Of a DNA stretch of 57,726 nucleotides, positions 20,598-31,131 are shown in pieces (within the stretch, counting starts at the first letter, position 1; every line of letters begins with the position of its first letter). Under the pieces are notes generated by a model. The model made no database searches. It saw only the letters and a program-made list of their open reading frames with translations, and was not told the DNA's origin. The DNA is from Chara braunii (taxonomy: Eukaryota; Streptophyta; Charophyceae; Charales; Characeae), in contig BFEA01000460.1 of NCBI GenBank assembly GCA_003427395.1, positions 32,139-89,864 on the forward strand, written 5' to 3'. Made by a program: the position numbers and the translations under genes.

Positions 20598-20966
20598 GTG
20601 CGGATATTTCCCTACCGACATAAGGGTTGTTGGGGCTATCACTCCCGTGGCTCAACCATCAGCATAGTGCTGACTCACTTCTTGGAGGGAGATATCTATG
20701 ATATTCGTCCGTACGTCAAAGAAGGAGGCAGCAACGATGGTGATAACTTTAATTGGCTATGGGGGATTGCGACCCAATTCATCTATGATGAAAAAGCAGA
20801 TTTGATCAAGCAAAAGACGAAAGTGGAATGGGGTGTGATGCCAATAACGTATAAGACTGTTTTAATCCCTCTTATACCTAACAACTATTATGATGGGACT
20901 AACTGGTTGCCAATTATCAACATGGTATTGACATGGGAGAAAAGAGTTAGTGGGCATGAGAACTAA
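20598..20966 (+). CDS. Pre-gag domain B unit 1 (unrecognised)
   Basis: Open for 122 codons. Blocks: RIFPYRHK, ISIVLTHFLEGDIYDIRPYV, a Trp/Ala stretch (FNWLWGIATQF) and an NYYDGTNWLPIINMVLTW C-terminus. Order and spacing match the main LTR ORF at 19086, so the two are paralogues. The true start is unclear; earlier sequence in other frames may hold the N-terminal helix seen in the LTR copy. The unit lies between the PBS and gag, where Ogre-type elements carry an extra ORF, but I see no sequence resemblance to Ogre ORF1. The following unit begins at once. Confidence 0.6.
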   Translation: MRIFPYRHKGCWGYHSRGSTISIVLTHFLEGDIYDIRPYVKEGGSNDGDNFNWLWGIATQFIYDEKADLIKQKTKVEWGVMPITYKTVLIPLIPNNYYDGTNWLPIINMVLTWEKRVSGHEN

Positions 20967-20967
20967 A

Positions 20968-21435
20968 AAGATTTCAGCAGAGGAAATCAGACAGAGAAGG
21001 CTGAAATTTGACAGAGGTTCAGTTCCAAGTCAAGAGGAAGTAGAGTGCCTCCTAAAGTCACTTAACACTTTGTGTAAGAGAGAGGTGTTCCCATATGAGG
21101 TTGTTAGGTATGAGATGGTCGAGAGCGGGTAGGAGCAGAAACGATTATATGTACTGACATACTATTTCACGGATCTGGATGTGTATGATGTGAGAATCTA
21201 TGTCCCAAAAAAAAAAAGTGTTGATGCTGTGTATGGGAGATTCTGGGGATTTGCCGAAGAGGCCGTACTTAAAGAGAAAGAGAGGCTTGAGAGAGAAAAT
21301 AAATGCTTCACTGGATCTACTCGATTTACTATTTTTGATGGACTCCCAGCTCCTCCCTTACCTGATATCAATCTCTCGAGAGACAATTGGTATGCCATAA
21401 TTAAGTTTGCATGGAAAGTGAAAAGAGCCCAATAA
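20968..21435 (+). pseudogene. Pre-gag domain B unit 2, one in-frame stop
   Basis: One frame with a TAG at 21130-21132. Before the stop: EEVECLLKSLNTLCKREVFPYEVVRYEM, cited here by its core LCKREVFPYEVVRY, corresponding to LDSLN to SFPHKY of the LTR ORF. After it: LYVLTYYFTDLDVYDVRIYV, a Trp-containing helix (RFWGFAEEAV), then PAPPLPDINLSRDNWYAIIK. This unit shows the whole domain, about 130-150 residues. Function unknown. Confidence 0.6.
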
Positions 21436-21959
21436 GAATACTCTCAGTAGCCAGGATAACTACTGTGAGGGTCAAACTTTATGAGGTGATAGGGCATGAT
21501 AATCCCTTTGTAATTTTGAGGTATGAGATTTGTGGGGAAGGACATATAGTATTTCATATTCCGGTAGTTAAATTCCTGAACTCTGACAGTTTGGATGTGA
21601 GGTTTTATTCCTCTAACAGTCTGGAGGAGGAGGTTGACTACATGGAATATTTAAAAGGGGCGTATGTCACCCTTGAGTGGACAAAAGACTGGCTAGAGAA
21701 GCTAAAAAGGAGAGGAACTTGGGGAGTGGGAGTAAGATAATTTGAGAGGATCCCAGAGTTCTCAATTGCTAAGGGGTTTGAAGGAAAGAGAGATTGGATG
21801 TCTCTGCTGGAAGTTATTGCTGAGATTGGTAGAGCAAGGGAGAAAAATTCCACTTTGATAATAAAATCCCTGCTTCTGAGTACCTTTGAACACAGATTCG
21901 AAATCCCTGATTATGTCCAACCTGAGATCTACCTTTCAGATATTGCTTATGATGATTAG
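21411..21959 (+). pseudogene. Pre-gag domain B unit 3, one in-frame stop
   Basis: One frame broken by TAA at 21738-21740. It overlaps the end of unit 2 in another frame. Blocks: FVILRYEICGEG, VVKFLNSDSLDVRFYSSNS, YLKGAYVTLEWTKDWLEKL, and after the stop IPEFSIAKGFEGKRDWMSLL. The D-x-R and late Trp positions match the other units. More diverged than units 1 and 2. Confidence 0.5.
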
Positions 21960-22254
21960 CAATGCCCAACTTCAATGAACAGTTGATACTAGGTGTTGTG
22001 TTGGAAGGTAGAATAATCAAGGTAGAAGAGACTCTTCGGGTCTCTGACAGAAATCTCTCTGCCCTGGATAACTTGAGTTTTTGCAGTCTTTCTTTGATCG
22101 CATGAGAGATTCTGCCTTGAGAATTGTCACTGACCAGACTGAGATAAACTATCTATTAAAGGTGGTGAAAGTGATAACTACTGAGAGAGTATAATATCAC
22201 ACTTCTCAGGAACGGGTCTCTCTTACAAGAAGGATCAACAATGGGATTTAAACT

Positions 22255-22521
22255 ATGCAATTTGATTATGAGATTATAGACCTTACTCGATATTTTATGA
22301 TTCGAGGTACTATAAAGGGATATAATAGAAGATTAAGTAGGGATGATGAAAGAAAATTGATTGAAGACTACATTGGAAGGCTAAGAAAAATTGCATTGCC
22401 CTTTATCACTACCCAATCCGTTATTGCTTATACTTTATATGTACAAAATTCACAAGGGGTAGAGCAGACAAGAGAGGAGAGGAACGAGCCTGTATCCCTT
22501 GCTAGAAAAGTGAGAGATTGA
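22255..22521 (+). CDS. Unrecognised ORF before gag (88 codons)
   Basis: MQFDYEIIDLTRYFMIRGTI and a basic, helical middle (DDERKLIEDYIGRLRKIALP), then a hydrophilic tail. It could be a worn fourth domain B unit or an N-terminal part of gag; the blocks do not align convincingly with either. It ends about 60 bases before the gag start. Confidence 0.35.
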   Translation: MQFDYEIIDLTRYFMIRGTIKGYNRRLSRDDERKLIEDYIGRLRKIALPFITTQSVIAYTLYVQNSQGVEQTREERNEPVSLARKVRD

Positions 22522-22582
22522 AGGACAAGGAAGAAGAGGACAAGAGTGATTGGAAGAGAGAAAATAACATCTGGGGAAATCT

Positions 22583-24077
22583 ATGGTCAAAATGACTGGA
22601 CGAGGTAGATCGAGTTCTTCTGCAGGAACTAATGAAGAGGCCTTGGTTGGGGTTATATGGGAGCTGGTCGAGAGGGTTGATACTATAAAAGGAGGGTCAG
22701 ACATCGCAAGAGCAAAGAGGTCAGATGAGAGAATTCCATGTTTCAGAGGGCCTCAAGTGAATGATTTCTTAGATGAGTATGAACTATTTGGGCTCAATTA
22801 TGGCTGGACAGATAAGCAACGACTTAAACAATTTCTACCTTATTGTGATACTGACTCAAGATTGACTGTTTAGGAACTAATGGAAGGTGCCACTACGTGG
22901 GAAAAGGTCAAAGAGAGAATGAAAAAAGAATTTGAGAAAGACTCAGTCCCAACTACAACTAAGGATTCAACATCAAAAGAGCTAAGTATGACACTTTCAA
23001 TGTTTTCCTTCAGACCTTCATCCGAACAGCAAGAAAAATCCCTTATTTGGACGAAGCTCAGAGATGCCATATATTTTTGACAAATTTCATTGACACCGAA
23101 AGGTAGGTCTTTCTCAATCAAGCTCAACACTATCCTCTCAAATGGGATGAAATGGTTGCAATTGTAAGAACTCTGCCTACAGTCTCTCATAAGAAATAGT
23201 CATTAGATCAGATCAGTACTTTGGCCAAGGACTGGGAGACTGGGAATGGTGTGAATAGAGTGAATAATCTGAGTACTGAGAATATTCTTCAGAAAGTGAT
23301 GACTAACTTTATGCCTGCAAGGCCTGCAACCCATATTGTGGATGACAGAGGGAAGAAAAAAGTTGAAAGTGAAGAAGATGACGATGATGATCATGATGAA
23401 GGCTATGGTAAGAAGGGAGATTCTTCTAGATCTAAAAATAATGGAAAAAATTGTGACAAAGGAAACAGAGAAAGAAGGAAGTATGATGAGCGTCCTAAAA
23501 GGATTTTTGTCTGCTACTATTGTGGTGAAGGAGGTCACACTACCACCTATTGCAAGCCTCTTGAGGAGGATATAAGGAGTGGGGTGCAAAAAAGGATGCA
23601 ATGGGTCATGTCTGTGATAATTCATGGAATAAGTTGGACCCTAGACATCCAGGAGGTATGAGACTTCTTGCTCTTAAACATGATGAAAAAATGAAAACGA
23701 AGAAGAAGAGAAAAACTAATGTGGATGTTCACTTTCTCACTGACGAGCTGTCTAATGAACTAATACAGGAAACAAGTGACCCTTATACCACGATTGAGTT
23801 GTCTCTGCAATCCTTAACATTGACAGCGTGTGTGTTTAGCGAGATATCTACAAGTGAACCTTCATTGAGAGGGAATATTACTTCTTATAATCCTTTTGAA
23901 CGAGTAAAGTCCTCTTCCAATGAAATGGTTCGTCTTCTGGCTAACATGATGTCGTTTCATGGGGATTTACCCCCAGAACTCGTCATGAAACCTAGTGTCA
24001 GGCTTGGCGAAGTGAGAAACCTCCAAACCCGCATGACGCATCAAATGATGGAGGAAAAAAAAAATGAGGAAGGCTGA
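22583..24077 (+). pseudogene. gag: gag (nucleocapsid CCHC knuckle), broken
   Basis: Starts at an ATG (22583) with a Ser-rich segment, then RIPCFRGPQVNDFLDEYELF, the capsid-like helical region of Ty3/gypsy Gag. A TAG at 22871-22873, a frameshift near 22970 and further stops near 23103 and 23198 break it. A later frame (23221-23661) is Lys/Asp-rich and ends with a CCHC zinc knuckle, C-x2-C-x4-H-x4-C at 23512-23553 (CYYCGEGGHTTTYC), which binds RNA. Another frameshift leads into a Ser/Thr-rich frame (23601-24077). The domain order is typical. This copy cannot make Gag in one frame. Confidence 0.88.
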
Positions 24078-25066
24078 GGAGTCAATGATTAATATCCTTG
24101 ATGACCCGGAACCGGAACTTTCACATAGAAAAAATGAACAGGGGAGAAAGAGGAAATCTATTCTCAAGAGTGACTTAGATGATGGGACAGTGATTTCTGA
24201 TGTAATTACTAAAATGTCGGAAGAGACGAAAGTGATATTGTCCTTCAAGAAAGCAATGACTCTAGCACCCAAACTGAGAGAAAAATTGAAAAAGTTGATT
24301 GAGAAGAAAAAATTGGAAGTTAATTACTTTGGATCAGTCTTTCCCAACCAGGTGAACATGTCACTACCAGGTTGCAAGATGAGATTCGCAACCATGGGAT
24401 GTGGATATCTTACAATTCGTATTAATCAAGTGAAGATTCTAGCCCTAGTGGACTCTGGGGCAGAGATGATACTCATTTCTCGAAGAACGATGTCGACTTG
24501 TAATTTATCTATTGATAAACCTGCAGAAAATGTACTGAGCAATATTGCAGGAGAGTTATTCGTGGCAGGATTTATTGATAATCTACCTATCCGAGTTGAA
24601 ACAATGACTGTGGAATTACTGGGTTTTGTAGTGTCAGATCTGGACAATGAATGTATCTTGGGAACTTAATTTTTGCATAGGATGGAGGCGGTCCAATTTT
24701 TCAGCCATGAGGGGTCATCTTGGATTGGCCTACAAGATCCTGAGACTGCTCAGGAGCAAACCTTTATGGTCTACACAAAAAGTGATTTTAAACACCAATT
24801 ATCTGCTAATTCAATCTGAAGAGAAAAGTCTGATGAAAGAGTTAGGAGACTAAAGGAAGAAGGAAAACAAAAAGCAAAAGAAGAGATTTCAGTGGGTATC
24901 AATCAAGTTTCGAAAATGATAAAAACCCTTGGTAAACTCGAGGATGAGGATGGACAAATTGAAGCATTCAAGAAAGCTGTAGAGACTATTAAAGGTGGAA
25001 AGATGAAACTAAAATTTGCATCGACTCACCCTTTTCTAGGAAAATAGTCATTGAGTCAAAAAGAAA
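24064..25066 (+). pseudogene. pro: Retroviral-type aspartic protease, interrupted
   Basis: An open frame (24064-24669) holds ILALVDSGAEMILISRRT, the catalytic Asp-Ser-Gly at 24451-24459, and ends at CILGT, just where Ty3/gypsy proteases have the ILG-(R/T/M)-x-F motif; the TAA at 24667-24669 interrupts it, but the same frame continues with FLHRMEAV. A TGA near 24822 and TAG near 25047 follow. The enzyme would cleave the Gag-Pol polyprotein as a homodimer. A frame overlap with the preceding gag frame suggests a frameshift or fused origin. Confidence 0.88.
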
Positions 25067-25369
25067 ATATAAGCCGAAGGAGGTGTAGAAAAACCCGGTC
25101 GCAGTCCTAATAGAAAAGGATTATGATGCAGCAATGAAAAAGGGATAGGGAGATTATTAAAGCATTGAGAGAGTTTCCAAAACTGGGGAATAGGGTCACC
25201 AGGGAAAGATTTGACACAATGAAGATAGGCTCGGATCAGTTTATCCTGCCTAAAGAGAAAGAATATATCTTTAAGATGTGTTAGAAATTATCGGGTGCTT
25301 TCTCCTTTAATGATGAAGAGAGAGGGCGATTGGACGTGGGCATGATCAAGATGGCCAAGATTTGGACAG

Positions 25370-26296
25370 TTGATCATGTTCCATGGAATGATAGGCCAAC
25401 CCAAGTATGCCCTGAAGGAAGTAGCAGAAGTTGTAAAGTATCTTGACAAGGAAATTGCATCAAATATTGTTGAACCTGCTGATGGACCGTATGCTAACCA
25501 CTGGTTTTGCTTTTGGAAACCAGGGGGCGAACTGAGATGGATACAGAATCTTCAGAAGCTCAACTCTGTGACGATACGTGACGCAGGGAGTCTTCCTAAT
25601 GCTGATCTCCTCTTTGAATCTTTTGTTGGTCAATTTCCCATTGATCCCACTAGCCGACCCCTGACTGTCATGTACACGCCAAGGGGGCTCATTCAGATGT
25701 GCGTGGTACCTCAGGGTTGGACTCATGGTGTGGCAGTGGTTCAAAGAGACATGATCCAACTCAAGCAAGATATTTCTCATGAAATAACCAGCCCGTACAT
25801 TGATGACAATCTTGTAAAAGGACCCCTGGTGAAAGATGAGACATTGGTCGCTGGTGGAGTCAGGAAGTTTGTCTGGGAACATGCTGAAGGAGTAAAAATG
25901 GTCTTAGAGAGACTTCAAAAATATAACCTGACTGCCAGTGGACCAAAGTCCCTTCTCTTTCAACCAAAAGTAATTATCTTGGGCTTTAGAAGTTTCTCCA
26001 AGGGTAGAAGTCTTGACCCCAAGAAGATAGACAAAATCTTAAACTGGCCTCTGCCTCTCAAGAGAGTGACAGATGTCAGCAGCTTCTTGGGCGTCTGTGG
26101 ATTCTGGAGGATTTTTATTCCTCATTTTGCTACCCTTGCAGAGCCTCTGAGGGAAATGGTAAGGCAAGAGGCTAATTTAACCTGTAATGATAAAAGACAA
26201 GCCGTTGCAGAAACACTACAGGAAAAACTAAAAGATGGTGGTGTGGTGCTAGGAGTGTCATTTTATGATTTAGGAGGTAAGACCCTTCATCATTGA
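25370..26296 (+). pseudogene. RT: Reverse transcriptase lacking motif A
   Basis: 308 open codons. Blocks in order: ANHWFCFWKPGGELRWIQNL, KLNSVTIRDAGSLPNADLL, SRPLTVMYTPRGLIQM, VPQGWTHGVAV, catalytic YIDD at 25796-25807, then RKFVWEH, VIILGFRSFSKGRSLDPKKI and DVSSFLGVCGFWRIFI (thumb and connection). The segment that should hold motif A, with its catalytic Asp (usually a D-x-x-x-G-Y-(D/H) pattern), is absent between FESFVGQ and FPIDPTSR; the frame stays open, so this is an in-frame loss. The protein could not polymerise DNA. The RKFVWEH arrangement resembles basidiomycete Ty3/gypsy RT from memory. A frameshift near 25395 separates it from upstream pol. Confidence 0.9.
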
Positions 26297-26640
26297 GGAT
26301 AATGGAGGACCTGTTGCTCTGGGTGGTGTGCTCATTCAGAAAGATGAAAATGAAAAAAAAAGGCCTATGATATTTGAGAGCAGAACTCTCAATTCTACAG
26401 AAAGAGGTTATACCCAATTCAGAAAATAGTTGCTGACAATCATTCATAGCCTCAGGTGCTTCAGGCACTACGTACTAGGAACAAGATTCATTCTGAGGAC
26501 TGATGCATCTGCTATGATTGGTGCCATTAAGAAACACAAACAAGTAGATCCAACAGTCAGCAGATGGATCACCTTCATTTGGACGTGTATGATATTAAGT
26601 TGGAAAAAATCCCCACTGAGAAAAACAGAGTAGATGGTCT
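26283..26640 (+). pseudogene. RH: RNase H domain, nonsense and frameshift
   Basis: Reads ALGGVLIQKDENEKKRPMIF, SRTLNSTERGYTQFRK, then TAG at 26427-26429 where gypsy elements have the KELL motif, then LLTIIHSLRCFRHYVLGTRF and LRTDASAMIGAI, ending with EKIPTEKNRVDGLSRI in another frame. Its role would be to remove the RNA strand after minus-strand synthesis. The first catalytic Asp position is unclear. It follows RT directly, as in Ty3/gypsy. Confidence 0.85.
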
Positions 26641-27316
26641 AAGTCGTATTGAGTGGACAAAAGAAGAAGAAGAATATGTAAATGGAACAATTGAAGAATC
26701 TGCCTATGTTGATAATTTTCTGAATGAGAAGGATGATGAGGATTATGAAGTACCATTCTCCTACAAGTGGAGTTTGTGGCCTGAAGAGAGAGACAACTGG
26801 GCAAAGATCCCTAATGCATATGTTTATGAGTCGATTATTGGGAAAGAAAAAGAAGATGAGTCAAATGATTGGTATGCTAGAGTTAATGCAGCAGCAGTCG
26901 CTGGTCATGAAGTCGGGGAAAACTCTGGTTCAAAGGAAGAAGAAGAAGAAAGCGAAAAGAAGGAAGGAAAGACATTTTTCATTTTTGAAGAATATGATGA
27001 AAACTATCAAGAGATTGGTAGGAAGATGGAAAAGGAGCAGCTAGAAGATTATTATTGTAAAAATTCAGGAAAGAAATTCAGACTAAAAAAGAGACATTTT
27101 TTTGTGGATGGTAAGAGGGACCTACCTCCATTAAGGGTAGTCTGTGGTAAAGAGAGACAGTTAGAGATAATTGCTGCTGTACATGAGGGGGTTGCTGATG
27201 GCCACAGGGCTGCTGAGGCAACCTACTCTAAGACTGTCAAACTCTACTTCTGGTCTGGCATGAGAGACATGATTTTCAGATTTTGTTAATCATGTGTGTT
27301 ATGTCAGAAGAGGTCT
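26620..27316 (+). pseudogene. RH-INT linker and integrase HHCC zinc-binding domain
   Basis: The frame 26564-27289 continues from the RNase H end through a long Glu/Lys-rich linker (about residues 25-165) into VVCGKERQLEIIAAVHEGVADGHRAAE, cited by VHEGVADGH, and FWSGMRDMIFRFC. A TAA falls between the Cys and SCVLCQKR, so the His2-Cys2 zinc finger is split by a stop. The acidic linker is longer than usual. Confidence 0.82.
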
Positions 27317-27729
27317 ACCACAAGAATGATTGAGCCTTTATTCCCCACTATTCTGGTAGAACCAGGAAGCAGAGTTCATTTAGATCTCATCACTATGCCT
27401 TTAGGCAAGAGCGAATGAGATATATACTAAGCATGAGATATAACTTATCTGGATATGTTGAGGCAAAAACTCTGAAAAGGAAGACAACCGAACAAGTGGC
27501 TAATTGGATAAAAGAAGTCTATCTCAGGTATCCTTTTATCAGAAAATTTGTCTTAGACAGAGGATCAAAATTTAGAAATGAGATTGTCAGAAGAACCGCA
27601 CTCAGGTTGGGTGTCAGAATTCGGTATGTAACTACTTACTATCCTCAAGCGAATGCACCTGTTGAAAGAGGTCACAAAACTTTGAAAGATTCATTGGCCA
27701 AGTGGTGTGAACGAAATCTCAGCAACTAG
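27317..27729 (+). pseudogene. INT: Integrase catalytic core (D, D35E), frame-broken
   Basis: The first catalytic Asp is in VHLDLITMPLG (codon 27383-27385). Stops follow at about 27417, and the frame resumes as YVEAKTLKRKTTEQVANWI, FVLDRGSKFRNEIV (second Asp, 27556-27558) and YYPQANAPVERGHKTL (Glu, 27664-27666). There are exactly 35 residues between the second Asp and the Glu, the D35E signature of retroviral-type integrases. The catalytic triad is present, but stops separate the first Asp from the rest. Confidence 0.88.
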
Positions 27730-27800
27730 TCAAAAGCATTAAGAGTTGCTGTATATGCTGACAATATCACATTCAAGAGAACTACTGGCAATGCACTTCT

Positions 27801-28261
27801 TTGCCTATTGAGAACATTGTCAAGACTTGGTCAAGTCAAGAGAGTGACAAAGACTATTATATTTCAGAGCTCCTCCAAATTAGAATGAGGCAGATGTTAG
27901 AAGTTGATCAAGCAGTGATGGATGCTGCAGAGAGAATGACATCCAACATATTATCAGATCAAGAGAGATGGAACAAGAAAAAATATATACGAAAAGAGAA
28001 ATTGAAGATTGAAGATGTTGTTCTTCTGTTTGACAGTTCCCTTGAGACACAATGGACTAAAAGGTTAGAGCCCAGATGACTTGGTCCTTACAGAATCACA
28101 GGGGAAGCAGAAGGCAAGGTTTATGAGATTTCAAAGATGGATGAATTCAGGGTTCATGACATGGTATCAGGGTCAAGACGTCGTAAGTTCATTTTCAGAG
28201 ACCCAGATCTAATCCCTTCAGTGACCTCAAAGAGAGGGGAGAAAGGTCAGCCATCTAAGTG
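27801..28261 (+). pseudogene. Integrase C-terminal part with GPY module
   Basis: Basic and helical (RMRQMLEVDQAVMDAAERM), then KLKIEDVVLLFDSSLETQW and, after a TGA at 28078-28080 that probably replaces a Trp codon, LGPYRITGEAEGKVYEI, the GPY/F module typical of Ty3/gypsy integrases. No chromodomain follows; the frame ends about 28261. Confidence 0.8.
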
Positions 28262-28679
28262 AGAGAACAGTTTCAGAGAACTGAGAGAAAAAGTACAGTA
28301 AGACAATGAGACAGCAAGACTGAATTTTCATCAGACTATGATCGTCCTTGCGTGGTCAATTCAGCAATTTAATTTTTCAGCATGACAGTTAATTTTCTGT
28401 TTCAGCAAGCAACAAAGTTAATAAGACTATATCTTTGATGGAATGCTACAGTTGATCCATGAGTCTCAAGTCCCAGAGAGTGAGAAATCTTTTCGGGAGC
28501 ATTGACGCAGTGTCAAAAATATGAGGAACTCATGGCTGTGGCACATCAAGAGATGTAATCAGTAATATTCTTATGATAAAGAGATAGCATGATGAGTATA
28601 AAAAAGTTCAGTTCTGTTTGACTAAGAGTTGTCAGTGGAAGGACTTCGTACCTCTGGCTAAGATGTTAGTCTTCGCTCA

Positions 28680-29535
28680 GATGAGGGGAGGGACCTCTCT
28701 GAGAACAAGATTTCAGTATTTCCTTGGGACTGACGGGACGTCTCTAGGAAACGAAAAGAAAATTCCCAGTTGAGGGAAGGGACCTCTCTGGGGCCAGCAC
28801 TAAGTATAATTCTTGAGACGAAAGGGAGGTCCCCAATGAGGGCTTGGTGTTGGTTATCATGTTGTTGTTCAGTGCCTCTTGAGACTGACGGGAAGTCTCT
28901 TTATTGTCCTGTTATGGGGCATGGGTAGTTTGCTTGTGGGTTATGATATGCTTGTCTGATTGTATGTGCCTAGGGGATCTTCTTCTCTTAACCTAAGGAT
29001 GTATTGATTGCCGGGGCCAGCCAGAGCCTTACCGCAGTAGGTTGCAACTGGTGGGGTCACCAGGTCCCCGACGTGAGTGTCGAATTCCGTAGTTGACTGA
29101 GACTAGGACTCCAGGGATTTGACCTATGAGGTTGAAAGGGGTCAGCTGGAACCCTACCACAGTCAGAGGATGCAATCCAGTACGGTTAGCCAAAGCCTTT
29201 AATCGTAGTTAGACCGGGTCCTACGTTCAAAAATCTGGGCGGGGCAACCAGCGCCCTTGGCCAAAAACTGGTAGGTGAGCCGATCCCTATCTGCAGTGGT
29301 TAAATCCGGGTTCGGGACAGTTTGACTGAAGGGACGTCTACTGTCATAGGGTGACCAGACCCGCCATAGTGTGGGTGTCCGGGCGAGAGTGCCAAAGGGC
29401 TGCCATACTCGAGTATTGGGTATGCTGGTCCTGACCTGGAGGCAGGTCAAAGGGGTTGTCAAGACAAATGGTCTGACTAGTCCTGGCCTGAGGCGGGCCG
29501 AATGAGGTATGTCAGACTGACGGGACGTCTGTCAT
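28680..29535 (+). repeat. Hairpin series with conserved TGACGGGAC loop
   Basis: Four copies with paired flanks: GGGAC loop GTCTC (28726-28744), GAGACT loop AGTCTC (28881-28899), GAC loop GTC (29324-29338), CAGAC loop GTCTG (29513-29531). The stems change but remain complementary, including one G-T pair. GAGG with CCTC hairpins around GGGA lie nearby (28683, 28773). Confidence 0.65.
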
Positions 29536-30780
29536 TCCTGGCCAGTGGTGGGCCGAAACCAAGGCAATCAATAAACTCCACGGTGTGAGGAATCGTTTTG
29601 TTGTATCTATTACTTAATTAATTTATTAATTTATTATTATTTTATTTTTGTTCTGGGTTTTATTTTGTTTACTTGTTGCTTAGCTGATAACTGTCAGGGA
29701 GCCTGCTTGATGGAGCATAGTTGTTGTCTGTAGGACTCGCTGTTTTGCAGGTATACAAATACTTATCTGAAGTTTCCAGACCAGAGAAAAGAAAAAGGGT
29801 TTGGTATCCCCTCCCTTTTATCTGAGAAGATGAGGAGACGCCTCGCTCAGACTAGAAAAAGAAAACAAGGGTTTGATATCCCCATCAGGTGCTTGAGAAG
29901 TTGAGAAGACGTCTTACCCAGGCCAGAGAGACAGAAAAAGGGTTTGGTATGGTCCATCCCCGACATGGCAGACAGAGTGAGTGCCCTCGTTACTGGGACA
30001 ACATCCCTGGCACAGATGCCTGATCAAGAGCTAAGGTAACCTTCATACAAAAGATCGGCAGCAGAGCGAGTCAAACAAGTAAACAAAAATCCTTCTTAAA
30101 ATTTATTTGGTGGCCGACAAGCGGTCTGGTTCACGAGGAACCTGCATCCCCAGCCTTAAGGAAGCCAAACTCTCAGGCCTGGGACGCTATAAAGTGGACA
30201 GTGAACTGGAAATTTTATGAGCCGAAATCAGACTCAGAAAGCCGAGAAGGAATCATGCTTATATAAGACATGAACGATGGCCATGAGCTCAATCTGGAAA
30301 AGAAAGAGAAAAAAAAAGATACTGAAGAGAATGCAATGACTAGGGTGATGAGGTGACGAGACAACACATGGGAGAGAGGAAGGCGGAGCTGGCACTATGG
30401 CCTTGCTCACGGCGGGGGTGGAAGGAGCTCTGGGGATATAAGGAGGAGAAGAAGCACTGGGTGTGCCGTAACGTGCATCAAATTTTTTCCGGAGGTACTC
30501 CATCGTCTCTGGGGATGGAGTCTTCTCGTACCACCCTGTTAGTGGATAACGCGGATAAGACCTCAGATGCGCAGAGAGAGATGGCTAACGCAAAGCTAAG
30601 AAGAAGGATGAGCGTTCAGAGAGGGGACGAGTGCTGAAGAGAAAACATAAAATTGACTGCGTTGAATCACAATACGGATGCTACCGAAAGTTGCAAGTCG
30701 GAATGAATGAGAATGCTGCTTGCTTACGCTGGTTTTATACTCAAAGGGTAATCCATTATGACCCAGCTGGGACGCTAGGT

Positions 30781-30795
30781 GGGGGTTTGGTATCA
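30781..30795 (+). promoter_or_regulatory. Candidate polypurine tract region
   Basis: GGGGGTTTGGTATCA lies directly before the 3' LTR. It is G-rich but not a clean polypurine run. The GGGTTTGGTAT core also occurs three times 0.85-1 kb upstream. Confidence 0.4.
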
Positions 30796-30832
30796 TGTCG
30801 GAGGGCGCAGTGTCCCGATCCTCCTTTGTGTG

Positions 30833-31131
30833 CCAGATCCTTACTCGGCATCGGTCCCTTGTCCCGACCTTGCCATTCCCTAGGGGTGTCGCGTACTGCA
30901 AGTTCGTTATCGGGGCTGCCCTCGGCGCGGACTGGCCCTCGCGGCATTGCCCTCGACAAAAGGGTGCACCGCAGGGCCTTCTTTTGGTCCGCGCAGGCTC
31001 GGCGCCCTGTTGTACAGCAGATCACGATCGGCCTGTAGTCGCGGTAGCCGGCGGGTCTACCCTGGGACACAAGAGAGAAAGGACCGGAGTTGGTTTTCTG
31101 CTGTGCGCCAGACCCCTCCTGACCGAGTTAT
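30833..31131 (-). other. Invertible-looking segment (orientation B)
   Basis: Reverse complement of 12466-12765. Left junction CTCCTTTGTGTG then CCAGATCC; right junction GAGTTAT then GGGTTGGGAACG. Flanks on both sides are in the same orientation as in the 5' LTR. Confidence 0.9.

Larger units (their letters stand above)
28262..30795 (+). other. Long 3' untranslated part of the giant element
   Basis: No ORF of note. It contains the TGACGGGAC hairpin series (28680-29535), diverged GCCAGCC / GTCAGCTGG-type repeats of about 70 bases (29005-29210), a T/A-rich patch (29600-29670) and repeated GGGTTTGGTAT motifs near 29803, 29872, 29938 and 30785. Confidence 0.6.

Noticed and set aside
22583-28261. 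Alternative genetic code to explain the many in-frame stops in gag-pol
   Set aside because: Stops are of all three kinds, sit at varied residues and are accompanied by frameshifts, which is ordinary decay.
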